From Nitrososphaerota archaeon (GTDB lineage: Archaea > Thermoproteota > Nitrososphaeria > Nitrososphaerales > Nitrososphaeraceae), in assembly GCA_005877075.1 (NCBI GenBank), contig VBPX01000009.1, positions 23,524 to 70,502 on the forward strand: a stretch of DNA of 46,979 bases, written 5' to 3'. Below are positions 17,279-26,782 of this stretch, piece by piece. The position numbers were made by a program, and so were the translations under genes. Under the pieces are notes generated by a model. That model saw only the letters and a program-made list of their open reading frames with translations, did no database searches and had not been told where the DNA came from. How positions within the stretch are numbered: position 1 is the first letter of the stretch; each line of letters begins with the position of its first letter.

Positions 17279-18655
17279 TTGACCATAATTGAATCCAGAG
17301 TTGATTCAGAAATTGACATACTTACTTTACAACTTCAGCAATTGATCAGAGTTCCTAGCGTCTCTGCAAAAAAACAATCAACAGTAATGGAATGCGCAAA
17401 ACTAGTTTCAGAAATAATGATTAAATCAGGAATAAAATCTGAAATATTGACCTTTGACGACAATTCTGAACAAATTCCTCCAATTGTATATGGCGAGGTC
17501 AGATCCAAAAGTAACCCGAACGGAAAAACAATTTTATTTTATAATCATTATGATGTACAGCCTCCTGAACCTATTGAATTATGGGATGATGATCCTTTTA
17601 GTGGTAAAATTGATGGTAATTTTATCTTTGGGCGAGGTGCTTCGGATGATAAGGGTGAATTAATAACACGTATCAAGGCAGTCGAATATTTTCTCAAGGA
17701 AGTTGGGGATGTTCCTTGTAATGTGAAGTTCATAGTTGAAGGTGAGGAAGAGATCGGCAGCTCTCATCTTCAAGAATACTTGACCAAATATAGAAAAAAA
17801 TTCCACTGTGATGCCGTAATTTGGGAATTTGGATACATAGACGAGCACGAAAGACCAATTATTAGTCTGGGGATGAAAGGATTGCTTTGTGTAGAATTAA
17901 ATGTTAAGTGCGCTAATGCTGATCTTCATTCTAGTTTGGCAGTTTTGGTTGAAAATCCCGCATGGCGTATTGTTCATGCACTAAAAACGATAAGAGATGA
18001 AAATGGGACGATCCTCATCAAAAATTGGCATAATGATATAAGGGATTTTTTACCAGAGGAACTTGATTGTATTAAGCAAGAGGATTTTGATATTTCAGAC
18101 TTTAAGAAAAATTATGAATTAACTAAAATATTCAATGAAAATGATATTGAAAAAATAAAAAAAGCATCTGTTGGAGGAGTAACATCTAATATTAGTGGTC
18201 TGCTTTCAGGTTATATTGACGAGGGTTCTAAAACCGTCCTGCCCAGTACTGCTATGGCCAAACTTGACTTTAGACTAGTGCCCAATATGATACCTCAGAA
18301 ACAATTTCAATTGTTAAGGGAACACCTTTACAAAAATGGATTCAAAGACATTGAATTGAAATTTTTAAGTGGCGAACCTGCTTGTAGAATTCCTGTAGAT
18401 AACGAGTTTGTAAAATTAGTTGAATCGTGTGCGATAGAAGAATATGGTAAAGTGGTTAAAAGTATATCTTCTGCTGGCACCGGACCTATGTGGTATTTTA
18501 ACAAAATATTACAATGTCCATGTGTGAGCATCGGCTGTACTTACAAGTACAGCAGAATCCATTCGCCAAACGAATTTGCTCGAATAGATTTGATTAAAAG
18601 GACGACAAACTGTATTGGAAATATTATAGAAAAATTTGGGGATAGTAAAAAATAA
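17279..18655 (+). CDS. M20-family dipeptidase/carboxypeptidase
   Basis: 458 residues from a TTG. Zinc-site motifs in order: HYDVQPPEP (about 97-105), GRGASDDKG (about 119-127), EGEEEIGS (about 152-159) with the catalytic Glu, and a late His near KYSRIHSPNE. The middle lid domain for dimerisation is present. Family members hydrolyse dipeptides or deacylate amino acids. The long length and DDKG version match the CNDP/DUG1 dipeptidase branch. Substrate not predictable. Confidence 0.9.
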   Translation: MTIIESRVDSEIDILTLQLQQLIRVPSVSAKKQSTVMECAKLVSEIMIKSGIKSEILTFDDNSEQIPPIVYGEVRSKSNPNGKTILFYNHYDVQPPEPIELWDDDPFSGKIDGNFIFGRGASDDKGELITRIKAVEYFLKEVGDVPCNVKFIVEGEEEIGSSHLQEYLTKYRKKFHCDAVIWEFGYIDEHERPIISLGMKGLLCVELNVKCANADLHSSLAVLVENPAWRIVHALKTIRDENGTILIKNWHNDIRDFLPEELDCIKQEDFDISDFKKNYELTKIFNENDIEKIKKASVGGVTSNISGLLSGYIDEGSKTVLPSTAMAKLDFRLVPNMIPQKQFQLLREHLYKNGFKDIELKFLSGEPACRIPVDNEFVKLVESCAIEEYGKVVKSISSAGTGPMWYFNKILQCPCVSIGCTYKYSRIHSPNEFARIDLIKRTTNCIGNIIEKFGDSKK

Positions 18656-18799
18656 TTAATAAGCAAATACTGTAAGTACTTAATTATCTCTGAATTTTAC
18701 ATAGAGGCAGATTATTGTATGTATAAAGACAGGAGGCCTAGGATTTCAGAACATCTAATATTTGAAATAAATATTAATGACATCAATTAATTCGATATA

Positions 18800-18973
18800 A
18801 TGACAATGAATTGTCCAGCGTGCGGTACGATGATGGTATGGTTGAATGGTTCTATAGTGCACGATCAACAAATTAATTACTATGAATGTAGAAATTGCAA
18901 GATCAAATTAAATACTCTATCTGATGGTTCTTACGAAATAACTCAACAAGACAAAGACCAAATATTAGAATAA
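18800..18973 (+). CDS. 57-residue zinc-ribbon protein
   Basis: ATG TGA-free frame of 57 codons with CPACG near the N-terminus and CRNCK at residues 30-34, a four-cysteine zinc ribbon with ~21 residues between the pairs. It ends TAA 29 bases before the next gene on the same strand. Such orphan zinc ribbons are common in archaea and often bind nucleic acid or act in complexes, but the role here is unknown. Confidence 0.62.
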   Translation: MTMNCPACGTMMVWLNGSIVHDQQINYYECRNCKIKLNTLSDGSYEITQQDKDQILE

Positions 18974-19002
18974 ATAAATAAATCTGTAGAACAAACAAAA
19001 TT

Positions 19003-19875
19003 ATGAGTTTGGATAGCCGAAGACTACTAAAGGAGAGAATAAACGAAAGAGAGGAGATTATAGTTCTTCCTGGAGTTTTCGATGCATTAAGTGCAAAAAT
19101 CGCTGAGCATGTTGGATTTCAGGCAATATTTCAGACTGGATATGGATCTGCGGCGTCATTATTAGGGATGCCGGATTTTGGTTTTTTAAATGCAGGTGAA
19201 AATATTGAGAATGCAAGAAGAATAATCAGATCGGTAAATCTTCCAGTAATAGTTGATGTAGACACTGGATATGGTAATCCTCTTACTGTTTGGAAAGTAG
19301 TAAATGATTTAACAGCATATGGGGCAGCAGGGATCTTTCTAGAGGATCAAGTTTGGCCAAAAAGATGTGGCCATATGCGTGGGAAAGAGGTAATTGGCGT
19401 TGATGAATATATCCAAAAACTACGGGCTGCACTTGAAGCGAGCTCCCATAAGAATTTCACTATAGTGGCAAGGACGGATGCGCGAGCACCTTTGGGTTTT
19501 GATGAAGCAATAGAAAGAGGTAAAATGTATCATAAAGAGGGAGCTGACGTTGTCTTTGTCGAAGCCCCTCAATCAGAAGATGAACTTCGTGAGATTCCTA
19601 AAAAAATTGATGCTCCGTTATTGGCTAACATGATAGAAAATGGTGTGACTCCTAATTTCTCCGCTCATGAATTAAAAAGTATGGGATATAGCATGGTGGT
19701 CTTTCCACTTTCTGGTTTGTACGGAGCAACATACGCAATGAAGAAAATATTTGCTCATCTCAAAAAAAATGGAACAACAAAGGGTTGTTCAGACATGATG
19801 CTTGATTTTAACGAATTTAATGATCTAGTAGAATTATCAAAATTCATGCAAATGGAAGAGAAATATCAAAGCTAA
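19003..19875 (+). CDS. Isocitrate lyase/PEP mutase superfamily enzyme
   Basis: 290 residues, full TIM-barrel length. It has PGVFDALSAKIAE, VDVDTGYGNP (metal-binding Asp region, 84-93), the catalytic-cysteine motif PKRCGH (119-124) and ARTDAR. The KRCGH motif places it with carbon-carbon lyases (methylisocitrate lyase, dimethylmalate lyase, isocitrate-lyase-like) rather than PEP mutase, which lacks it. No prpC/prpD neighbours are present, so the substrate is open. Confidence 0.85.
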   Translation: MSLDSRRLLKERINEREEIIVLPGVFDALSAKIAEHVGFQAIFQTGYGSAASLLGMPDFGFLNAGENIENARRIIRSVNLPVIVDVDTGYGNPLTVWKVVNDLTAYGAAGIFLEDQVWPKRCGHMRGKEVIGVDEYIQKLRAALEASSHKNFTIVARTDARAPLGFDEAIERGKMYHKEGADVVFVEAPQSEDELREIPKKIDAPLLANMIENGVTPNFSAHELKSMGYSMVVFPLSGLYGATYAMKKIFAHLKKNGTTKGCSDMMLDFNEFNDLVELSKFMQMEEKYQS

Positions 19876-20156
19876 GTGTTAATTGGGCTAAACACCATCA
19901 ATGAGTATCAGAATCAAATTTAGTTGAATCCCAAACACAGATTAGTTAGAAAACTAGAAGGGATATAGTGATGAATCGCAAATAGCCCTAGTTGCTTTGC
20001 GAATAGAAATAGATCAAATAGCCTAGAGACAAATACATACTAGTTGATTGAATACTCACTAGGAGCTAAATGACTTGAACCAAATAATAAAGTTAAGACT
20101 TTTAAGAACATGAAAAAACCTAAGTAATTTATTGTAGGGAAATATCATACTTTTTA

Positions 20157-21356
20157 TTGATCGACATTCGCAATATGCTAACTTTAAGATATGATCCTAC
20201 AACAGAGATTAAATCACCAATCCCTAAAATTGATATCAATCAAATTAATAATCGAAGCGATGCATATCCATTCCCTAAAGACATAGAAAGGGAATTGAGG
20301 TCTATTATTAAAAATAACGTATCCCGCCTTGATCCAAAAAGAATTTCACTTGCACTAAGTACAGGTGTTGATTCGAATTTAATGCTCTCGTTAATAAGGG
20401 ATGAGTATCCCAAACTGGATATCAAATGTATTTCCGTTAGTTTTGATGAAACAAGTGAAGCGAAGTATGCTAAGAAAATAGCTGAATCAAAAGACACAGA
20501 TTTTTCACATGTTTCTATTGATAATCCAATTAAAGATTTACCTTTATTGATAAGTATCATCAAAGAGCCAAGATGGAATTTATATCAGTATTACTTTATA
20601 GAAAAATCAAAACAGTTTTCAAATGTTCTCTTTACCGGTGACGGCGGCGATGAACTATTTGGTGGTTATACTTTTAGATATAATAAATTTCTGAAATTAT
20701 TCACGCAAGATGATAATTGGAAACAACGTGCATGTTCTTATTTAGATTGCCATGAACGGGATTGGGTACCAGATCAGGAAAAAATTTTTGGAGAAAACGT
20801 CAGATTTGACTGGTCTTCTATTTATGCACTATTTAGGGTGTATTTTGATAATCAGCTGGATCCTTTAGATCAGGTTTTTTTGGCTGATTATAATGGTAAG
20901 CTAATCTATGATTTTGTTCCCACCAATGATAAGTTTTTTAATCATTTTGGAGTAACCGGCCTTTCGCCTCTTTTAGATCATAAAATTATTGATATGTCCT
21001 TTAAAATCCCACCCCATGTTAAATTTGATAGGAAAAGCGGTACGGGAAAAATTCAGCTTAGAGAGATCCTATCCAATCTTAACAGTAAGAATATAGCTGA
21101 TACAAAAATAGGTTTTGGAATGGACTTGAAAAGACTTTGGTCAAGAAACGCAAAAGAAATTGTTACATCAACTTTATCTAAGGCCAGTATATTTCGAGAC
21201 AAAATAATCAACCGAGATTTTTACGAAGGTTCAATCAAGAAAATTGATGAAACGCAGGATGTTAGATACATTAGTAAAATGCTGCAACTTTTAAGTCTTG
21301 AAATATGGTACAAAATGTTCGTCACATTTGAAGTGAGTACAAAATATATGTTGTGA
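20157..21356 (+). CDS. Asparagine-synthase-like amidotransferase (synthetase domain only)
   Basis: 399 residues. The PP-loop is LALSTGVDSN (66-74 region; Thr replaces the usual Gly) and GDGGDELFGGY is the AsnB hallmark. The N-terminal glutaminase (Ntn) domain is missing, so ammonia must come from elsewhere. TTG at 20157 opens the frame; the ATG at 20175 is an equally good start. Lying at the edge of a glycan island, it may amidate a sugar acid rather than make asparagine (inference). Confidence 0.8.
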   Translation: MIDIRNMLTLRYDPTTEIKSPIPKIDINQINNRSDAYPFPKDIERELRSIIKNNVSRLDPKRISLALSTGVDSNLMLSLIRDEYPKLDIKCISVSFDETSEAKYAKKIAESKDTDFSHVSIDNPIKDLPLLISIIKEPRWNLYQYYFIEKSKQFSNVLFTGDGGDELFGGYTFRYNKFLKLFTQDDNWKQRACSYLDCHERDWVPDQEKIFGENVRFDWSSIYALFRVYFDNQLDPLDQVFLADYNGKLIYDFVPTNDKFFNHFGVTGLSPLLDHKIIDMSFKIPPHVKFDRKSGTGKIQLREILSNLNSKNIADTKIGFGMDLKRLWSRNAKEIVTSTLSKASIFRDKIINRDFYEGSIKKIDETQDVRYISKMLQLLSLEIWYKMFVTFEVSTKYML

Positions 21357-21797
21357 ATCAAGTTTGCATCAAAAATTTTAACTTTTCAAGCCTTTTGTAC
21401 CACAAAATTATTTGTATTCGTACTATTTGAATTGCTGCATAGCAAAGGATTTTATCGTGATAGCTACTCTTGTATAGATTTCTTAAAAATTTGAATCCAG
21501 TTTAATTTAATTGGCTACGAAGCATGACACATCCTTTCATTCCGCCGGATCTCGACCAGTAGCTCCATTAGTTTTAGAATAATATGCATATTAAGTAGCA
21601 GAGGAGAAGCGGAGTTCTGTAATTATCATCAGTATTATTAGTGCAATGGAAATTAAGAGGTTCCTTTGTTTAGTAAGATTCTTACCTAAGAATCGTTCTG
21701 TTCCTTATTTAGTATAGTTGCACTAATTTTGAGGTAACAAAACGAATCAAGAGGTTAGTATAAGTTAAATATACCCAATTCACTATTTTAAAGCTAT
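21357..21797. other. Gene-free region
   Basis: About 440 bases without a plausible gene on either strand. Short frames are present but lack coding character. It may be decayed sequence, like the fragments that follow. Confidence 0.5.
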
Positions 21798-21944
21798 TTA
21801 CCAACTAGACGGAATTTTATTCTGTGTAATAACAAAATGGTCTTTTTTATCCATATCTGTGTTCTCATAGCTAGCTCCTATTAATCCCAAATTCTTACCT
21901 GAACTACCTATATCAATATCCAGGTAGCCGTGACTCAAAAGCCA
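21798..21944 (-). pseudogene. Fragment resembling a metallophosphoesterase C-terminus
   Basis: Open 48-residue stretch ending TAA with no start codon of its own, containing HGYLDIDIGSSGKNL and DHFVITQNK. The pattern recalls the C-terminal beta strands of secreted calcineurin-like phosphoesterases. A stop (TAG) bounds it upstream. Identification is tentative. The rest of 21945-22131 shows no gene. Confidence 0.35.
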
Positions 21945-22131
21945 CTATAAAGATCGATCTTTGCTATAGTATCTATCTTCCTGTGGTAATGGATGAGTCA
22001 TTCAAGAAACCCAATACTCGAATAATGACTTTACTTTGGAAAGGGCATAGTCGCTCATTGAACGGCATTTTTTGATTAATTGAACTTCCATGAGGGTTAA
22101 ATTTGTATAATCAATTTGACATATACCTAAT

Positions 22132-23268
22132 TTAAACTGCATTATATGCATCGATAATATTTTTTTCGTATTTTTCCCAGATTAAATTATTTTTAGCGTA
22201 GTTGAATATTCGGAGTCTTTTCTCATATAGTTCATTCATGTTTGACTTAAAATACTTTAATTTTAATACCATATCATCATAATCTTCAAAGGTTAAACAA
22301 TTATCCACCAAAGTGTGAACGACGGAAGTTAAGTCAGAAGTGAGCATGACAAACAATCCTGCGTGCGCATACTCGTAGGCTTTGTTAGGATTCAAAAAAG
22401 GATGAGACCAATGTTTCTTCCAAGGTATCAATCCGATTGAATTTTGGAACATTTCGTAGAACATTTTTTTTCTTGGAAGGAATCCAGTAGCCCTAAATTT
22501 TTTTGATGACTCGGCTTCCCACCCTATTATTGTCAAATTTCCAATCTCTTGGTTCATAAAAAGTTCAGCAAGACCAGAGATATCCCTGTTAGTAACCTGT
22601 TTATGTTTACTATCGCCTCCCGCATAAACACATGACAAATTCTCACGGTCCTGAGGTTCCGTAAACTCAGTCGTTTCTACTTCCATGGGAAAATTAGGTA
22701 CTACAAATATGTCTTTTATGTTGCTATCCATCATTTTGCTTAAATCATTTGCAATCTGTTCTGAAACAGTAATTGTTGGCACTGAAGAAACTAGCTCAGT
22801 CTCCCATTTCGTCCAAGTAGAAATACTCTTTCGAGAAATGAATGATAGTTTCATATCAGAAATAGCCCTACTAAAGCCTGAGTTTGAACCCTTGTTATCA
22901 CGAAATTTTATATTTTCAGCATTGACCAAAGAAAGCATTTTGAAATATTCATGATCATCAAACACTATAGGCAGTTTGAGTTCATGTGAAATCTTTGCAG
23001 ATCCAATATTGTGCGCATGAACAATATCGGGTTTAACTAGGCCCACCAATCTCTCTATTTGTTTCTTAACACGATGATAATAGTACGGAATGCCTATCAT
23101 AGCTCCAGCGCTCCAGTTGATTGAGTGTACTTTTGAAAATACAGAATCAGTAATGGTGTTCAAGCGTCCTGCAAAAAATACCTCATGTCCGTTTTTCCTT
23201 GCAGTCAGTGCAGATTTTTCCACCCTCCAATCAGGGAGTCCATCATCTGAAAGGTGAAGAATCCTCAT
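22132..23268 (-). CDS. Glycosyltransferase family 4 (GT-B)
   Basis: 378 residues. N-terminal Rossmann half with MRILHLSDDG, KNGHEVFFAGR and VKPDIVHAHNIGSAK. The C-terminal donor-binding half has LSCVYAGGDSK, the family-type FLPRKKMFYEMF, LIPWKKHWSH and the NKAYEYAHAGLFV stretch in place of the E-x7-E motif. No membrane segment. It faces away from the epimerase gene. Likely transfers a nucleotide sugar during surface-glycan assembly; donor and acceptor unknown. Confidence 0.88.
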   Translation of the reverse strand: MRILHLSDDGLPDWRVEKSALTARKNGHEVFFAGRLNTITDSVFSKVHSINWSAGAMIGIPYYYHRVKKQIERLVGLVKPDIVHAHNIGSAKISHELKLPIVFDDHEYFKMLSLVNAENIKFRDNKGSNSGFSRAISDMKLSFISRKSISTWTKWETELVSSVPTITVSEQIANDLSKMMDSNIKDIFVVPNFPMEVETTEFTEPQDRENLSCVYAGGDSKHKQVTNRDISGLAELFMNQEIGNLTIIGWEAESSKKFRATGFLPRKKMFYEMFQNSIGLIPWKKHWSHPFLNPNKAYEYAHAGLFVMLTSDLTSVVHTLVDNCLTFEDYDDMVLKLKYFKSNMNELYEKRLRIFNYAKNNLIWEKYEKNIIDAYNAV

Positions 23269-23493
23269 TTAATCATCCCGTTTGTACCATAGCTCAAACT
23301 GCTGAACAGCAACTTAGTACCACGTATATTTAATATTCCAATTATTAGAATCTACTGAATTATAGCAAAGTCATAATAATCGTACTAAATTTTTCAGATA
23401 CGATTGTTTTGAGAATATTACATTTTTAAACGAGGAATATATTGCAAAAGTAAATGAACAGGTTTATCTTCAAAATAGGGTGGAAGTAAGCTT

Positions 23494-24456
23494 ATGAAAA
23501 TCCTCATAACTGGTGCTGCAGGTTTCTTAGGAAGCTACCTATCTGAAAAATATGCACTTGATAAGCACTTAGTATATGGTATTGATAATTTGATGAATGG
23601 AAACCTTAACAATATCCGTACTCTACTACACAAGAAGAATTTTAAATTTATTCGCGGAGATATAACCCAAAATGAAGTATACCTCAAACTACCAAATGAT
23701 TTTGATGCCATAATTCATCTTGCTGCGCAAATTCATGTGGATAGATCAATTGTAAATCCCCAAGAAACTTTTAAAATAAATCTTGGTGGTACTTTGAAAA
23801 TTTTGGAATTTGCTAGAATGAATGATATTAACAAGATATTGTACTCATCAACAAGTGAAGTCTATGGCTCTGCAGAATATGCTCCAATGGATGAGCTGCA
23901 CCCACTATCTGCAAAACATCCGTACGGAGTAAGCAAGATTGCAGCTGATAGATTATGTTATACTTATAACGAAACATATGATCTCGGCGTTGATATAGTT
24001 AGATGCTTCAATTTTTTTGGTCCCCGGCAAAAAGATACTGGTTATGGCGGGGTAATTGCAATTTTCATAAACAGGGTCCTGCAAAATAAACCACCCATTA
24101 TCTATGGTGATGGCAAGCAGACAAGGGATTACATGTTTGTGAAAGATGCTGTATATGCATATGATACGATTTTAAGGTCCAGAGGGAACCCAGGAAGAAA
24201 CGGTATAAACTTCGGTAGTGGTAAGGAAATATCAATAAATGAGATTGCTGATATAGTAATCAAACATGGTGCACCTGATAAAAAATTGAGGGCAATTCAT
24301 GTAGATCCTAGACCGGTTGAAGTGCAAAGGCTCCTTGCAGATATATCAAAAGCCAAGAAATTGCTAAAATTCAAACCACAAGTACAATTTGAAAAAGGGC
24401 TTGCTTTACTGATAGATTGGTACAAAAACTACAAGTCAGAGTTATGGCTATATTAG
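23494..24456 (+). CDS. NAD-dependent sugar epimerase/dehydratase
   Basis: 320 residues, extended SDR. NAD motif GAAGFLGSY (7-15), DNLMNGNLNNI, HLAAQIHVDRS, the catalytic STSEVYGS and YGVSK. Then PRQKDTGYGG and DYMFVKDA as in UDP-glucose 4-epimerase and dTDP-glucose dehydratase relatives. The exact sugar cannot be read from the sequence. A decayed relative begins 17 bases downstream. Confidence 0.88.
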   Translation: MKILITGAAGFLGSYLSEKYALDKHLVYGIDNLMNGNLNNIRTLLHKKNFKFIRGDITQNEVYLKLPNDFDAIIHLAAQIHVDRSIVNPQETFKINLGGTLKILEFARMNDINKILYSSTSEVYGSAEYAPMDELHPLSAKHPYGVSKIAADRLCYTYNETYDLGVDIVRCFNFFGPRQKDTGYGGVIAIFINRVLQNKPPIIYGDGKQTRDYMFVKDAVYAYDTILRSRGNPGRNGINFGSGKEISINEIADIVIKHGAPDKKLRAIHVDPRPVEVQRLLADISKAKKLLKFKPQVQFEKGLALLIDWYKNYKSELWLY

Positions 24457-24472
24457 CATATGCTCACATATT

Positions 24473-24629
24473 ATGAAGATCAAAAAAGTAATTGTTACTG
24501 GAAGTAAAAGGATTTGTTGGAAGACATTTATGTAACCGACTCACGGAAGTTGGGATCAGAATTGTTACTAATAATAGTATACAAAATACAACGGATGTAA
24601 ACAATAAAGATCAGCTACTAACTAGATGA
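24473..24629 (+). pseudogene. Decayed NAD-dependent epimerase N-terminus
   Basis: ATG then KIKKVIVTG, the opening of a Rossmann epimerase. One frame shift later the DNA reads GFVGRHLCNRLTEVGI, exactly the continuation expected, and it ends in TGA at 24627. An extra A near 24512 explains the shift. Only the first ~50 codons survive. The following ~270 bases to the next gene hold nothing recognisable. Confidence 0.72.
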
Positions 24630-24899
24630 TCTGGAACCACTGTCAACATAGACAAAGGTTTGAGGCTAATTTGTAATGATTCATCTATTTGAAAATCTTT
24701 CATACTAAACTATCTATAACCCTCGGCCACCGAATATTTTATGGAATGTTAGAGGATATCACAAATTTCAAATGTCCGCATGATTATAATTCTTGACTGC
24801 AATACTATAATGATCTTTGTAATGTCATAAGATGCAGATACATGATAAGAGCCTTCTAGTGTAATAGATTATTATATCATATTACTGACTGAATAGACT

Positions 24900-25784
24900 A
24901 TGCGCATAGTGCACATATTGGACGCAGCCGGTGTTGCATGTATATATGCAAGGTATCAGCGATTGCAGGGACATGATTCAAAGGTCATCTGGAACATCGA
25001 TGTTGGGGACAAATATGGAATTTATAACTTCTATAAGGATTTCGTAATTAATGTAACGCATAATCAATTTGCAGAAAGATGTATGCAGGAAGGAGAGTCA
25101 GCGGATATAATTCATGTCCATGGATATATTGACATACTGGTTAAATTACGTAAGAAATTCAAGTCAAAGAAAATCGTCTTACACTATCATGGTACGGATA
25201 TACGCGGATTAAACAAACAGCAGCTTCCGCATAGATCACTATTATCGGATGCCATAATTAAAACAAAAATCCTATATAGGAAATTGATTGGACACGTGAA
25301 GGCCCAGAGATTGGCTGATGCAGTATGTGTGTCTACCCCTGATCTGCTATCATTAGTACGAAGAGGGATCTATATTCCGATTCCGATTGATACGGCTCAT
25401 TTTACTTCCTCTTCTTTTGCAAAGGGTGATCGAAAAGACGCATTAACTATAAACTCAGAGGTCACAGACATACAGCGGGCGACTGACTATTGTAAAAAAA
25501 ATAACATTAATCTCAATATTGAAGTTTATGATAGAACCAAAGATCCAATAATGTATGCGGAAATGCCCGACTTTATGAGGGGGTACAGGACATATGTAGA
25601 CATCAGATATGTAAATGATACTGTTTTAAAGAATCTTAGTAGCACAGCACTCCAGGCACTTGCATCTGGACTCAGGGTATTGGACTTTAAGCTAAAGTAC
25701 CATCAAGGTCTGCCCCCAGAACATGATGCCAAGAATGTAGTTTCTCAATTGTCTACAATTTACAAAGATTTAGGTATTTTGTAG
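24900..25784 (+). CDS. Glycosyltransferase family 4-like protein
   Basis: 294 residues. It opens MRIVHILDAAGVACIYARY with QGHDSKVIW, then ADIIHVHGYIDIL, VLHYHGTDIRG and ADAVCVSTPDLL, all matching the N-terminal acceptor half of GT4 enzymes. The C-terminal half is shorter than usual (KNLSSTALQALASGLRVLD is the donor-site E-x7-E equivalent, with Thr in place of Glu). The family is common in thaumarchaeal glycan clusters. Slightly reduced or divergent activity is possible. Confidence 0.8.
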   Translation: MRIVHILDAAGVACIYARYQRLQGHDSKVIWNIDVGDKYGIYNFYKDFVINVTHNQFAERCMQEGESADIIHVHGYIDILVKLRKKFKSKKIVLHYHGTDIRGLNKQQLPHRSLLSDAIIKTKILYRKLIGHVKAQRLADAVCVSTPDLLSLVRRGIYIPIPIDTAHFTSSSFAKGDRKDALTINSEVTDIQRATDYCKKNNINLNIEVYDRTKDPIMYAEMPDFMRGYRTYVDIRYVNDTVLKNLSSTALQALASGLRVLDFKLKYHQGLPPEHDAKNVVSQLSTIYKDLGIL

Positions 25785-25906
25785 TAATCCAATAATTTCT
25801 ACGCTAATCAGTATGTGTTGGAATTTTTGGATTTTGTAATCTAAATTTTTTGTATCTCCAACACTACGTTCTTTACTACAGTAAACTTGATATTTTTGCG
25901 CAATAG

Positions 25907-26533
25907 CTAAACATCCAATTTGCTGGGAGACAACAACCAGCATTGTTGCCATGCCAATAAATTTCGAAATCTCATTAGATGTTTGGGTAAAAAAGTCTTA
26001 AATTCCAAAATACGAATATTTGATTCTTTACAGAAGAGCTCAAAATCTTTTATAGACCAGAAGTGCAAATGTGTAAAAGATTGTCTTGGAACATATCCTC
26101 TTAGCATTTGAATTCTCCATTTTATATAAGCACTATTTGGGATAGTAACGATGACGCCCTTTTTCGCATGATTAACAGCATCCATTAGAATTCTATGAGG
26201 GTGTGCAGTGTGTTCAATTACCTCTAACAACAATATGTAGTCATATGAAGTATCAATGCTCAAACCTAATCCATTGTTTATGTCACGTATTTCCGTTGAT
26301 ATCCCAATTAGTCTTGCTTTTTCGCATGCGGTAGATGATATATCAAGTCCAATTACCTTGACTTGTTTATTCTGGATAAGATATTCTGAAACTATTCCAT
26401 CGCCGACTCCCACATCCAAAACTGTAGAATTAGATTCAATCCACTCTTCCACCAATCTAGCCCTTGATAAATTACCTGTGTTGACTGCAGAGTGGTATTT
26501 TTCATAATCTTCAAACACCTCATGAAAAGCCAT
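25907..26533 (-). CDS. Class I SAM-dependent methyltransferase, 3' end possibly frameshifted
   Basis: The ATG at 26533 gives MAFHEVFEDYEKYHS, the expected opening; the frame is open to 26695 but that extension looks non-coding. SAM motif LDVGVGDGIVSEYL, acidic loop IGLDIS, and LLLEVIEHTAHPHRIL resemble MetW/UbiE-like sugar or lipid methyltransferases. It ends abruptly with PSKLDV. The neighbouring frame from about 25960 reads FIGMATMLVVVSQQIG and continues to 25770, a more natural C-terminus, so a one-base loss near 25958-25964 is plausible but unproven. Confidence 0.75.
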   Translation of the reverse strand: MAFHEVFEDYEKYHSAVNTGNLSRARLVEEWIESNSTVLDVGVGDGIVSEYLIQNKQVKVIGLDISSTACEKARLIGISTEIRDINNGLGLSIDTSYDYILLLEVIEHTAHPHRILMDAVNHAKKGVIVTIPNSAYIKWRIQMLRGYVPRQSFTHLHFWSIKDFELFCKESNIRILEFKTFLPKHLMRFRNLLAWQQCWLLSPSKLDV

Positions 26534-26782
26534 ATTATTTTCAGTTAGGGCTCTAAATGACTCGCGTAATATTGTCAATCCAAGCGATATTCCAAAACGA
26601 GGCGTGGTACGGGATTTCATTACATTGAGTGTGGATGAGGCTATATTTGATTTAAGTGATAATATAATCACTGGGTGGATGGATGATAGTCCCATAAACT
26701 CTACTTTCCGCTATTCCATTTTCGGTCAGGACATTCGTTTTTGGACTTGCGCTCTGGAATACTTAAATTGGACTGAAGAATT

